Assembly (NCBI RefSeq): GCF_030445035.2
Contig: NC_080690.1
Coordinates: 33,506,796-33,570,795, forward strand
Direction: 5' to 3'
Source of the DNA: Dasypus novemcinctus
Taxonomy: Eukaryota > Chordata > Mammalia > Cingulata > Dasypodidae
Length of the DNA: 64,000 bases
The notes below the pieces were generated by a model that was given only the letters and a program-made list of their open reading frames with translations, was not told the DNA's origin and ran no database searches. Position numbers and translations under genes: made by a program. This document shows, piece after piece, positions 34,019 through 44,214 of the stretch (the first letter of the stretch is position 1; every line of letters starts with the position of its first letter).

Positions 34019-34077
34019 CCAGGCACACACTGCAGGAACCAGGCACACACTCCCGGACCAGGCACACACTGCAGGAA
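34019..34077. repeat. Short tandem repeat upstream of CX3CL1
   Basis: Three consecutive units of 19-20 bp beginning 'ccaggcacacact', alternating between 'gcaggaa' and 'cccgga' ends. It lies about 250 bp upstream of the CX3CL1 TATA box. Confidence 0.9.
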
Positions 34078-34309
34078 CCCGCCTGGGGTCCCAGCCCCTA
34101 AACGCGCAGTACACAAAGGCCAGTGGGACGGAGGAGCGGGGTGCTGGCTGCCAGCAAGACAGGTACTCAGGGTCCCCCCAGCCTGGGTCTAGCCTGCTCT
34201 CCTTCGGTCTGGGAGGTATCTCCCCCACAGCAAGACGGGCTCCCACCTTTACCCCTTAAAGCCCCAGGCCCCTGGCTAAGAGCACTGGAGCCCTGAACTG
34301 CGAGCTCCT

Positions 34310-34510
34310 GCAGGGGCAGAGGGGGATGTTGCATTCATCAGTGCATCCCCCTTGCCCAGCACGGAGCCGGGCAGACAGCAAGTGTTTGCTGGAAGGATGA
34401 TCCAGTCCAACCTCACCTGGACAGGTGGGCCAACTGAGGCCCAGAGAAGGGGTGGAACCAGCCCAGGTCACACAGCATCAGGTTGGAGAACTCACTTCCT
34501 GCCACCCCAG
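34310..34510 (+). repeat. MIR/L2-type relic
   Basis: 'cacggagccgggcagacagc', 'aagtgtttgctggaagg', then a MIR-like 'gaggcccagagaagggg' and 'cccaggtcacacagcatc'. Boundaries approximate. Confidence 0.6.
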
Positions 34511-35240
34511 AGAAGAGGCCTTGGCATGAGTGGGAGTAGGTAGCTCAAGACGAGTTAAAGAGGCTTTGCTCCCCGCCTCCACTTCCTCCCTTTCCTTTCC
34601 TCCTTTGCACCCACTCCCAGCTCCACCCTGCCCTCCTGCTTCCTGGGCCCACCCCGGGTAACTTGCTGTCCAGGAAGAGTCCTCAGCTGCAGCCAGAGCC
34701 CTGGGGAAGTCGGCTGCAAGGAAGGAGCTGGGCTAATCCATTCTGACCTCCTAACGGACCTTTGGGTGACCAGGCAGGATCAGCTGGCAAGTTAATGCCT
34801 GCAGGCCTTGGGCACACCAGGGTCCTGCTGAAATGGCCTTAGAAGAGTCCAGCAGGCACCTTGCCCAGCCTCAGACCAGGAGTTAACTGTGCCAGCCACA
34901 GGGAAACCAGTTTGTGAGTCAGTGTCCCAGGCTCCTGAGCCAGAAGGTCCAGGCTGGGCTGACAGAGGGGCCACAGCTCCCGAGGCCAGGGGGCACCTCT
35001 CTCTCCTCAGCCAACCTCCATCCAAACCCAGCAGAGCTGCCGGGGGCATGGGCTCGAGGGGCCGGGAGGCGGGGAGGGTGCCCTGTAGGGAAGGAACACC
35101 GAGCAGGGGCAATGTCCACTCGTGTTCAGAGACGCTCACATTTCTGCCGCCCAGCCCCTCGATTCTTAGCTGGGAAATTGAGGCCCAGAGTGGGGAAAGG
35201 GGTGATAAGGACCGAGATCCAGGGCTCCTTCTGCTCTATC
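34511..35240. other. Unassigned DNA between CX3CL1 and CCL22
   Basis: GC-rich unique-looking sequence. Several long open frames overlap on both strands without homology or codon-like structure. Confidence 0.4.
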
Positions 35241-35259
35241 CATGGTCAGAGCCAGGCGG

Positions 35260-35410
35260 AGGGCGGCAGGAGCGGAGGGAGAAAGAAGAGAGGGAGAAGG
35301 GGAAGAGGAGAAGGGAAGGGGGAGAAGTGAAGAGAGGGAGGGGAGGAGGGAGAGGAAGAGGGAAGGAACAGGAGGAGGAGGGGCCAGAGGGGCAAGGGGA
35401 GGTGGGAGTC
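35260..35410. repeat. Purine-rich (GGAGAA)n low-complexity tract
   Basis: About 150 bp almost wholly of A and G on the plus strand ('gggagaaggggaagagg'). Such polypurine tracts can form triplex or sheared structures. Not coding. Confidence 0.9.
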
Positions 35411-35509
35411 CCGGAGAGCCCTGCACTTAGGAAAGGACAAGAGGTGGCAGGCAACTGTTAGGGGGCAGAGAGCCTCATTCCCCAGTCCCTGCACTAGGCT
35501 CCAGAGACT

Positions 35510-35762
35510 ATTTGTTTATTAAAAGGATTTATGTATTTATCCCCTCCCCCTTTGCTGCCTCTTCTCTGTGTCCATTTGCTGTGTGTTTTCCTGTGTCTGC
35601 TTGTCTCCCTTTTGTTGGGTCATCTTGCTGAGTCGGCTCTCTGCGGTGCGGGCTGTCCGCTCCCTGCGGCGCGCGGGCGCAGGCCAGCCTGCCTTCACAA
35701 GGAGGCCCCAGGACGCGAACCCAGGGCCTCCCATACGGTAGACGGGAGCCACAGCTGCTTCC
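35510..35762 (-). repeat. DAS-related SINE, short variant
   Basis: Reverse copy of about 250 bp flanked by ccagagact (35501-35509, 35763-35771). Its head reads 'ggaagcagctgtggctcccg' on the minus strand, and the body ('gcgccgcagggagcgg' type) differs from the long copies but matches 61546-61804. It looks like a distinct subfamily. Confidence 0.85.
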
Positions 35763-35819
35763 CCAGAGACTCTCCAGAAAGCCAGGGCTCTGGGATCCGA
35801 TGGCCCTGCCTCTGCTCCA

Positions 35820-36080
35820 GCTCCGTGTATGCTCGGGCGACCTTACCTTACTGAGCCTCTTCTGTAAAATGAGGATGGACACACTAGCTCCCACTGCCTC
35901 TGAGCCAGGCACTGCGTTAGGGCTTTACAGAAACTCACGAGATCATCTCGACAAGCAAAACCCCGTTATCACCGTCCGGTATACGGATGGGGAGGCTGAG
36001 GCAAGGAGAAGTTAAGAAATGTCCTGGGGTCACCACCCAGGAAGCAGTAGAGCCTGGATTCGCCCCCATCGGCCAGCCCC
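35820..36080 (+). repeat. MIR SINE
   Basis: MIR order: 'ctgtaaaatgaggatggac', 'gagccaggcactgcgttagg', 'acgagatcatctcgacaag', 'gatggggaggctgaggca'. It may be two adjacent copies. Confidence 0.7.
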
Positions 36081-36329
36081 GGAGTCTGCGTTCCGGCCAC
36101 CGCGCCGCTCCACCACCCTCTGTCCCACTGCATGACTGACGGGAGGACTGAACGAGCGTATGCCCGTGAGATACCGGGTCAGAGCCCAGCGTGGGGCAGG
36201 GACCCAAGCACGAAGCACAGCTCTGCTTGTCCTTCCTCAGCCCTTGGGGACATCCCTTACCCTCTCCAGCCTCAGCTTCCTCCCCCATAAAATAGGAATG
36301 GTCGCCCCAGCTACTCCATCAGGGTTTTC

Positions 36330-37115
36330 TTTTCACTTAAACTTCTGATTTTGAAATTCTTTCAAACACACAGTCCATACTGAGGACTTCAACCTAACCC
36401 TCCTAGATTCCCAGATTCACCAATTTTAACGTTTTGTCACATTTGCTTTATCAGTCTCTCTACCATCTATCTATCCATCCATTTATCTATCTATCTACTT
36501 CTATCCTTTTTCTAACTTCAGGAGTAGTTTACATACGTCGTGCTCCTTGGACATATAACACTTCCATGTGAATTTCCTAACAAGTGTGTTCACTTCTGTA
36601 ACCACCTTAAGGACAGTTATTGAGTTTAAGAACTTCATTGTTGATATAGGGAAGCAGACGTGGCTCAGCTGATAGAGCATCCGCCTACCATACAGAGGGT
36701 CCAGGGTTCGATACCCAGGGCCTCCTGACCTGTGTGGTGAGCTGGCCCACGCGCAGTGCTGCCGCGTGCAAGGTGTGCCATGCCATGCAGTGGCGCCCCT
36801 GCATAGGGGAGCCCTACCCGCAAGGAGTGCGCCCCTCAAGGAGAGCCGCCTTGCGTGGAAAAAAAAAAGTGTGACCTGCCCAGGAGTGACGCCACACACA
36901 CAGAGAGCTGACGCAGCAAGATGATGCAACTAAAAAGAGACACGGTTTCCCAGTGCCGCTTGACAATGCAAGCGGACGCAGAACACACAGTGAATGGACT
37001 CAGAGAGCAGACAACAGGGAAAAGGGGAGAGAAACAAATAAAATAAATCTTAAAAAAAAAACCGCATTGATATAAAGCTTATGGTCTATATTCCAATTGT
37101 CTAGAGGGTTAAAGA
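36330..37115 (-). mobile_element. L1M 3' UTR, split by a SINE
   Basis: Reverse copy: 'cctagattcccagattcacc', 'aattttaacgttttgtcaca', then 'ggacagttattgagtttaag', and after the SINE 'attccaattgtctagaggg'. A GATA/CATC microsatellite (36470-36505) sits inside. Confidence 0.65.
36649..37063 (+). repeat. DAS-type SINE
   Basis: Full plus-strand copy, 'gggaagcagacgtggctcag' to AATAAATCTTAAA. Near-duplicated flanks are cattgttgatata (36636-36648) and cattgatata (37064-37073). Confidence 0.9.
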
Positions 37116-37149
37116 ACTGAATGAGTTTAAATTCAATTTGAGACCCGGT

Positions 37150-37320
37150 GCTCAGGTCAGGCTTTAGTGGCCAATTACTTCACTGCCGTGTGCCTCTGCT
37201 TCCTCATCTGTATGGGGTGCTACTAGCCACCTCCCCAGGACTCTGAAGGAGTAAATGAGACACAGGACTCCCACAGTGCCTGGCTCGCAAGAAGCCTTGG
37301 TATTTGTTATTAAGCCCTGA
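37150..37320 (+). repeat. MIR SINE
   Basis: 'gcctctgcttcctcatctgt', 'ggtgctactagccacctccc', 'gaaggagtaaatgagacac', 'cagtgcctggctcgcaag'. Confidence 0.8.
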
Positions 37321-37556
37321 CGTGTCCCTGACTTGTAGTGGGACCGGAGGACCCACAGGGGAATAAGCGGCAGTCCTTGTCCTGGGCAAGCCCCGGCTCA
37401 GAAGGAGAGAGAAGATGCCAGCCCCACGAAACTACAGCTGGGGGCTGGGGGAGGGTGCCGGAACCTTTATTTATTTTTTTATTCGTAAGAAATCATCTTT
37501 ATTAAATAAAATTTATAAAAACAAAATTATACACTCAACATAGAACCTTTATTCTT

Positions 37557-37988
37557 TTTTTTTTAATTTAAAGATTTATTTATTTAATTTATTTATTTCT
37601 CTCCCCCCCTCCCCCCACAGCTGTCTGCTCTCTGTGTCCATTCACTGTGTGTTCTTCTGTGACTGCTTCTATCCTTATCAGCGGCACCGGGAATCTGTGT
37701 TTCTTTTTGTTGCGTCATCTTGTTGTGTCAGCTCTCCGTGTGTGCGGCACCATTCCTGGGCAGGCTGCACTTTTCTTTTGCACTGGGCGGCTCTCCTTAT
37801 GGGGTGCACTCCTTGCGCGTGGGGCTCCCCTATGCGGGGGACACCCCTGCGTGGCAGGGCACTCCTTGCGCGCATCAGCACTGCGCATGGGCCAGCTCCA
37901 CACGAGTCAAGGAGGCCCGGGGTTTGAACCGTGGACCTCCCATGTGGTAGGCGGACGCCCTAACCACTGGGCCAAGTCTGCTTCCTGG
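37557..37988 (-). repeat. DAS-type SINE
   Basis: Reverse copy with flanking aacctttattctt / gacctttattctt (37544-37556, 37989-38001). Full-length body. Confidence 0.93.
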
Positions 37989-38538
37989 GACCTTTATTCT
38001 TAATGAAACAGGAAGGCTGAAGTGAGAGAGATGATGTGTCAATCAGCCCTGGCAGGTGGGCAGAGTTCTGCATTTTTACATTTCTATTTTGAAAATATTT
38101 TAAACTTATGGTGCAGAAGAAAGAATGGTACAAAGAACATTCATATATCTGTCACATAGATTCAGTGATTAACATTTTTCCATATTGAGTTCAACTATTT
38201 TTTTGCCAAACCATTTCAAAGTAAAGTATAGTTACCTTGACACTTTCCCCCTAACTGCTTCAGCATGCATCTCCTTAGTATAAAGATGATGTCGTATATG
38301 CACATAATGTTATTAACCTACCTAACAAAGTTAACAATTAATACCCAGCCCTATTTAATTTCTTAATTGTCCCCAAAATGTATTCTGTAGTTTCTTCCCT
38401 CTCTCCTTCTTCTCTTTCTCTCTCTCATTATTGTTATTATTATTTTGAACCAGGATCCAGTCTAGGTTCATGCATTGCATTTATTTATTTTTTCAGTCTA
38501 CAATAGCTCCCCTGCACATTTTCCATGACATTGTTTTA

Positions 38539-38954
38539 TTTTATTTTTTTTAAAGATTTATTTTATTTATTTCTCTCCCCTTTCCCCCCAGTTGTCTGTT
38601 CTCTGTGTCTATTTGCTGTGTGTTCTTCTTTGTCCCCTTCTGTTGTTGTCAGCGGCATGGGAATCTGTGTTTCTTTTTGTTGTGTCATCTTGCTACGTCA
38701 GCTCTCCATGTGTGTGGCGCCATTCCTGGGCAGGCTGCACTTTCTTTTGTGCTGGGCAGCTCTCCTTACGGGGCGCACTCCTTGTGCGTGGGGCTACCCT
38801 ACGCCAGGGGCACCCCTGCGTGGCAGGGCACTCCTTATGTGCATCAGCACTGCACATGGGCCAGCTCCACACGGGTCAAGGAGGCCTGGGGTTTGTACCA
38901 CAGACCTCCCTTGTGGTAGACGGATGCCCTATCCACTGAGCCAAGTCCACTTCC
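38539..38954 (-). repeat. DAS-type SINE, 16-bp perfect target duplication
   Basis: Flanked by ccatgacattgtttta at 38523-38538 and 38955-38970, exact. Inserted into the L1M tail. Confidence 0.95.
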
Positions 38955-38974
38955 CCATGACATTGTTTTAAAGG

Positions 38975-39290
38975 ATATATTAGTCAGCCAAAGAAGTGCT
39001 GATGCAAAGTACCTTCTGGCTTTTATAAAGAATATTTATTTGGTGCAGAAGCTTACAGTTAAGAGGCCCTAAAGAGTCCAACTCAAGGTACCATAAATGG
39101 TACTTCCTCACCAAAGTCTGTTGCCACTGGTTCCCTGTGTATCTGCTTCTGTTTGAGTGTCTGTTTATATAGCCCACCAAGGGGGTGGGCACTCAGCTTT
39201 GAGTCACCCTAATGGCATGGTCAAATCAAAGCCCTAATCTTAATTTAAGCAAGTAAACATAAAGCCTTTGAATTTAAATCAGTCAAAAGG
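38975..39290 (-). mobile_element. LTR-like fragment, related to the solo LTR at 17378
   Basis: Reverse of the same 3' terminal wording ('tattagtcagccaaagaag', 'tgctgatgcaaagtacc', 'ggcttttataaag') seen at the end of the 17378-17794 LTR. It is broken and has no internal retroviral sequence. Family inference only (ERVL/MaLR-like). Confidence 0.55.
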
Positions 39291-39296
39291 CATCAT

Positions 39297-39723
39297 GGGG
39301 AAGTGGATTTGGCTCAACTGATAGGGCATCCACCTACCACATGGGAGGTTCAGGGTTCAAACCCAGGGCCTCCTGACCCATGTGGTGAGCTGGCCCATGC
39401 ACAGTGCTAATGCACGCAAGGAGAGCTGTGCCACGCAGGGTGTCCCCCATGTAGGGGAGCCCCACGCGCAAGGAGTGTGCCCCATAAGGAGAACCACCTC
39501 ACGAGAAAAAAGTGCAGCCTGACCAGGAGTGGCACTGCACACATGGAGAGCTGATGCAGCAAGATGACACAACAAAAAGAGACACAGATTCCCAGTGCCC
39601 CTGACAAGAATACAAGCAGACACAGAAGAACATACAGTGCCTGGGCACATAGAGCAGACAAATGGGTGGGGGGGAAAGGGGAGAGAAATAAATAAAACAT
39701 AATTCTTTAAAAAAAAAAAAATT
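39297..39723 (+). repeat. DAS-type SINE
   Basis: Plus-strand full copy ('ggaagtggatttggctcaac' to AATAAAACATAATTC and an A tract). Flanks ggcatcatg / ggtatcatg are likely the target duplication. Confidence 0.9.
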
Positions 39724-40140
39724 GGTATCATGCCCAGAGGAACAGACCAGTTCACAAACATAACCAATATATTTTTTGGAATTCGTAAATAATATCAAAC
39801 TGCCTCAAAGGATATCCTCATTCTTAACTCATGTAATTATTTCCTGTGATGTCATTTAATGTGTTCCTTTATCCCATATTTTTCTTGTAAACTGGAAGTT
39901 AGATCTCAAGGCTTGATTAGACCCAGGCTGCATAGTCATATCTATATTGGCAAGAAAACTGTATGAGTGAGACCGTGAGCCTCACATTGCATCACATCAG
40001 GAGGCACTTCAGGTTGTTCCACTATTCGTGGGACTGATGGGCTGGTTGGACTGACAGGTGACTGCTAGAGCTCTCTACTGTAGAGAGATCATTACTCCCT
40101 TTGTGATTGGCAAGTAACCTGTGGGATGAATGTTCGCACC

Positions 40141-41104
40141 TGCCGTATGCTGATGAGCAGGACTTCGCCGGAGCACCCCAGGCAGAGGGAAACGCCTAAA
40201 CAAGGGGGCAAGTACAGCACCCAGTCAGGGGCTGGAGAGCAGTTCAGTGCCTTTGGCTCCGAGGAAGGAGCAGGCAGGAAGGCTGCAGCTGAACCAACCC
40301 GCAGTGGACTTCGAAGCTGGGGTGGAAAATGGTCAGGGGCAAAGGGGGGACCTGGGAAGGTCCTGAGCTGAGGAAGAACTAGAGCAATGGTTAGAAAAAT
40401 GAGCAGCACGGAGCAACCAGGAGAGTTTCCTCTGGGGAGCAGCAGATCCACCAGCCGAACAGTAGCATGATGAGAAGGACAGAGGGAGGCTAGGGCCACC
40501 TCCAGGCTCCCCTGGGGGCAGCCTTGCCCAGTTCTGCCCTGCCCCACCCAACTCTCCCCAGCCCAACCTTTCTGGCCAATAAGGAGGGCTGCCTACCTGT
40601 CCTTGGCATTTCCTGCAGCACATGCACCCGGCCAGCCTTTCTCATCTCACAGGATCCTCATAACCACATGCACACGTTTGTGCTTTTATCATCTCAGCCC
40701 ACCCTACTCCCGTTCCCAGAGGAAGAAACCGAGGTTCCAAGGGGCAAAGCAACTTACTCCAGATCCCCAGCCAGGGAGGAGCAGGGCTTGGGTTTGCCCC
40801 TGTGTCTGTCTGAACGCACAGTATGTGCCCTTCCTGATGCTCCCCCTGCCCCATGTCACGCCTTCTGGATGTCTGGAGCACCTGATTCTGCTGTAAGAGC
40901 CAGATCTAAAGAAGAACAAAGGCCACTTGTGCCAAGATGTCCATCCAGGGGTTGTTTACACCGAGGAAATACTGAAAATAATCTGAAGGCAGAGGGTCCT
41001 TTTGGTAGTTTCTGTAGAGTGAGCTGCGCCCAGGAACTCCCACAGTGTAGGGAACTGGGGAGCTCAGGGGAGCTCAGGGGAGCCCAGGGGCAGTCAGTAC
41101 CAGG
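40141..41104. other. Unassigned, with a short 10-bp tandem repeat
   Basis: Unique-looking DNA, with a MIR-like trace around 40650-40780 ('cagaggaagaaaccgaggtt', 'ccaaggggcaaagcaact'). Three copies of ggggagctca (last one changed) lie at 41057-41092. Confidence 0.5.
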
Positions 41105-41625
41105 TGTCTTAGTTTGCTAAAAGCCACTGGGAGCAATATACCAGAAATGGGTTGGCTTTTGTGACGGGAATTTATTAAGTTAAAAGCTTACAGTTCTGAG
41201 GCTGTGAAAATGTCCAAATTAAGACATCCTCAGACATGCTGTCTCGCCACAGGTCGCCTGTGGGTGATCAGGCACATGGCAGGGCAAATGGCGGCTCTGC
41301 CCAAGTCCAGGCACCCAGCCAAGCTCTCTTCCTGAGCTCAGCTGTAGGCCACCAGGCATCTCCACTTCTCTCTCCAGACTTATCTTTCAGCCTCTCTGGG
41401 TTTCTCTGTTTCTGCCACCTTTTTCTGTGTGTCTCTGCTTTTTAGTCCTCCTTTTATAAAGGACTTGCAAGAGCACCAAGGCCCTCCTGGGTCATGCCTC
41501 ACTGAAGTAATCCAATCAAAGGCCCTCCAGCTGAATCCAACCCAGCAGGAATGGGTTAGCTCCGAGAACATGATCTTTCCTGGCATGCACAAAAAGCTTC
41601 AATCTGTCATAACTAGGTGCACCCC
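41105..41625 (-). mobile_element. LTR-like repeat (MaLR-type wording)
   Basis: It starts 'tgtcttagtttgctaaaagc' and contains 'gggaatttattaagttaaaa' and 'cttacagttctgaggctg', which is the reverse of a MaLR-type LTR 3' end. It is degraded and has no internal region. Family and right boundary are inferred. Confidence 0.55.
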
Positions 41626-41629
41626 AAAC

Positions 41630-42015
41630 CCACTTCCTCTTCCTCCTGGACACACAGCTTGGCTATATTTCCCAGCATCCCTTGCAGTCAGATATGGCCA
41701 TGCGACTGAGCTCTGCCAATGGCACATGGGCAGAAATGATGATTACCTCTTTCTGGCCTGGCCCATGAAACCTTCCCACAATCTTCCATTCTCTTCCTAT
41801 CTGCTGCCTGGCTGGAGAACAGTCAAAGTCCCAGAGGAGAGCAGAGCCATACAGAGAAGGAGCCTGGGTCCCTGAACGACCACATGGAAAGTTGCCCTCA
41901 AGCCAGTAATGCCTGGTGAGACTTCATATGAGAAGACACAAACTTCTGCTGAGCAGAACCACCAAGATTTTGGAGTTGTCAGTTGTAGGAGTCTTTCCTG
42001 ACTGATACACCCTCC
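41630..42015. repeat. Old interspersed repeat, unclassified
   Basis: 'cccagcatcccttgcagtca', 'gatatggccatgcgactgag', 'ctctgccaatggcacatgg' and 'gaaggagcctgggtccctga' recur in mammalian genomes as an ancient repeat that I cannot name with certainty (possibly LTR-derived). It ends near 'cctgactgatacacc'. Confidence 0.5.
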
Positions 42016-42419
42016 TCTTCCTTTCCACAGTGTCCACCCCTGAAGGGGAAAGGTGGAGGTGGGGCTATTGAATGACGGAATGAAGTCAATGAATGAATGC
42101 ACGTGCTGCTTAAAGCCCTAGACTTGAAGTCTTACATCAGTTCCTTCTGACAGCTGGTCCCAGGGTGGGCCAGGTCTGGTAAGCGGGACTCTGGGACAAA
42201 TGTCAGAGCTTCCTTATTGGCATGTGGGCAGCTACCTCCCAGGTCCTTCTATCCAGTCCTGGATTCCCACCTCCTACAAGCTTACCTTGGGCAAGTCGCC
42301 TCTCATCTCAATGTCAAGGGCTTCCCCAATGGGACAGAGGGACCCAGGTGTGCCCACCCACCTTACCCCACCCCTGCCACAGAGACAGCAAATGCCACGG
42401 AACCAAAGCAGACACTTTT

Positions 42420-44129
42420 AGAGAATTTATTTTCCAGAAGGCCTGAGTGACAAGGGCAGGACAGAAGGCCTGGAGGGCAGCGGGATCCCAGACATTTGAG
42501 GGCTCCAATGACAGCTCCCAGGCTGGCTAGCACTTCCAGGGCCCATGTCCGGCCCGGGCTCCTGGGGGCACAAAGACCCTAGAGGACACTGAGCTATTGC
42601 TGGCCAAGTGCTATTCCCTATGTCTTGGATCTGAGCCCCCCAGAACCCAGAAGGTGGGTATTCTCACCTTCATTTGTTAGGTGAGGCTCAGAGAGGTTGA
42701 ATGGTCTCCTCAGGGTCACACAGCTCCAACCCCCATGCTGAGCTGTGTCAGACTCCCTCAGAAGGGAGAAACAAATGGGAAGCTTATGTCCTTTACCTGG
42801 AGACCTGCAGTCCCCAAGGATTCACAGATAAGTCCTAAGCCCAGCCCTTTGCCTGGCCCAAGCCACTCTGAGAAGAAGCCCCACCTGGCCTCAGTCACTG
42901 ATCTCACACCACACACTCCCACCCAGAGCTATGCTACCGAAGCAAAGCCAGCAGCTTCTCAGGGCCAGGAAAGCGCCCCGCCCGTCCCCTTTCCCACACA
43001 GTTCCTAAAATTCTCCCATTCATCCATCTGGCCTCTTGGGCAATTGCCCTCTTCTCAGATGCAAATATACTAAAGCTCGTAACAGCAAGCCAGGGTAGTC
43101 ACGCACACCATAGCATGAATTTGCTCATCAGCTATTAGGGGAAGGAGGAAAGGAAAGTGGACTGTGGGATACTCCGAAGAGGGCAGACCTGGGAGTTGGG
43201 TTTTGGAGGTTGGGGAAGTAGTGAAAGCCTGAGGGAATCAAGAAGGGCTGGGAAAAAAAAAAGAAAAAAAAAAGCCCAACAAGTAAGTCGAAAGGGGAGG
43301 AAAGGTGAACCGGGCAAATTCCCGGCTTCACCATTGATGCAGCTGGCCCCTCCCTAGGTGGCCTTGAGTCTTTCAGTTGAGGGGTGACTGCCTTTCTGGG
43401 GACAAAGGAGGGACGTTACCTTTATTGATTCATTCTCTAGCTACTGGCTGAGCCCTGATTCTCAGCCAGGCCCTGCACTGGAGGCTGCGAGACAAAAATT
43501 ACTCAGATACCGGGCTGGAGAACAAGCTCCCTAGCCCCGGGGAGTCTGGGCAGGCTGTGATCAGGGCTATCGACAGGGGTCAAGGGCCAGGGGAAGTCTA
43601 AAAGAAGGAAGGTCGACTCCTGGCTGCTTGGGCTCGGCCGGCCCTGCAGGGCTGGTGGGGTTAGGCAGGGGGAGAGGCTTTCTGGGTGTCAGGAGCAGCT
43701 TGGGCAACGGCTCCGGAGCGGAATGCATGGCCTGGGTGTGGAGGACAGGGAGCTGAGCCCAGCCTGTGTCAAGGGGAGACGGGTCAAGGCTGGGGAGGGG
43801 ACCTGGGTCCGGAGGGCTGGGGGGCCAGGGTCAGAGGCTCTGACCAAAGCCTGGGGCACTGGGGAGCCACAGAAAAATTTTGAGGAGTACCTGACCAGGA
43901 CTGTGGACCCTATGCCATGGGACATAGGATGGGTGGGTGAGGTCAGAGGGGAGAGGGAAGGACAACCCGGAGCCTGACTGAGGGTGGCAGCCAGGAGGAT
44001 GGGGCCAGGGGATGCAGAGAGAGACCTTGGCACAGGCTTGGGTGCTGGGGAGTGGCTGCAATGGCGGGAAGTTGGGTGCCGCGAGCTTTCCTGGAGGAGC
44101 CGAGGCCGCGGTCCTCAGCAAGGTCTCCC
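42420..44129 (-). other. CCL22: CCL22 3' untranslated region and poly(A) signal
   Basis: Minus-strand AATAAA at 42426-42431, about 1.7 kb after the CCL22 stop, in 'aataaattctctaaaagtg'. The human 3' UTR is also long. A MIR trace occurs at about 42640-42730. The end point is inferred from the signal alone. Confidence 0.55.
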
Positions 44130-44214
44130 TCACTTCTGCAGCTTCTGGAGAATCTTCTTCACCCAGGGCAGCTTGGGGTCGGCACAGATCTCCAAGTCCC
44201 TGACGGTTAGCAGG
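44130..44214 (-). CDS. CCL22: CCL22 coding exon 3 (fourth cysteine, helix)
   Basis: Acceptor TTGCAG precedes CCTGCTAACC. Encodes [20 protein letters not shown] and the helix to TGA at 44130-44132. Confidence 0.97.

Larger units (their letters stand above)
38040..40140 (-). mobile_element. L1M 3' UTR broken into three by later insertions
   Basis: Reverse-oriented old L1 tail. Part one, 38040-38538: 'ggtgcagaagaaagaatgg', 'gcttcagcatgcatctcc', 'gaaccaggatccagtctagg', 'gcattgcatttatt'. After two SINEs and an LTR-like piece it resumes at 39790-40140: 'gtaaactggaagttagatct', 'caaggcttgattagaccc', 'cattgcatcacatcaggagg', 'ggcaagtaacctgtggg'. The order matches the intact L1M tail. Confidence 0.8.

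Noticed and set aside
34889-35461. Plus-strand frame of 190 codons with Arg/Glu/Lys-rich end
   Set aside because: The end is the purine-rich low-complexity tract. No homology.
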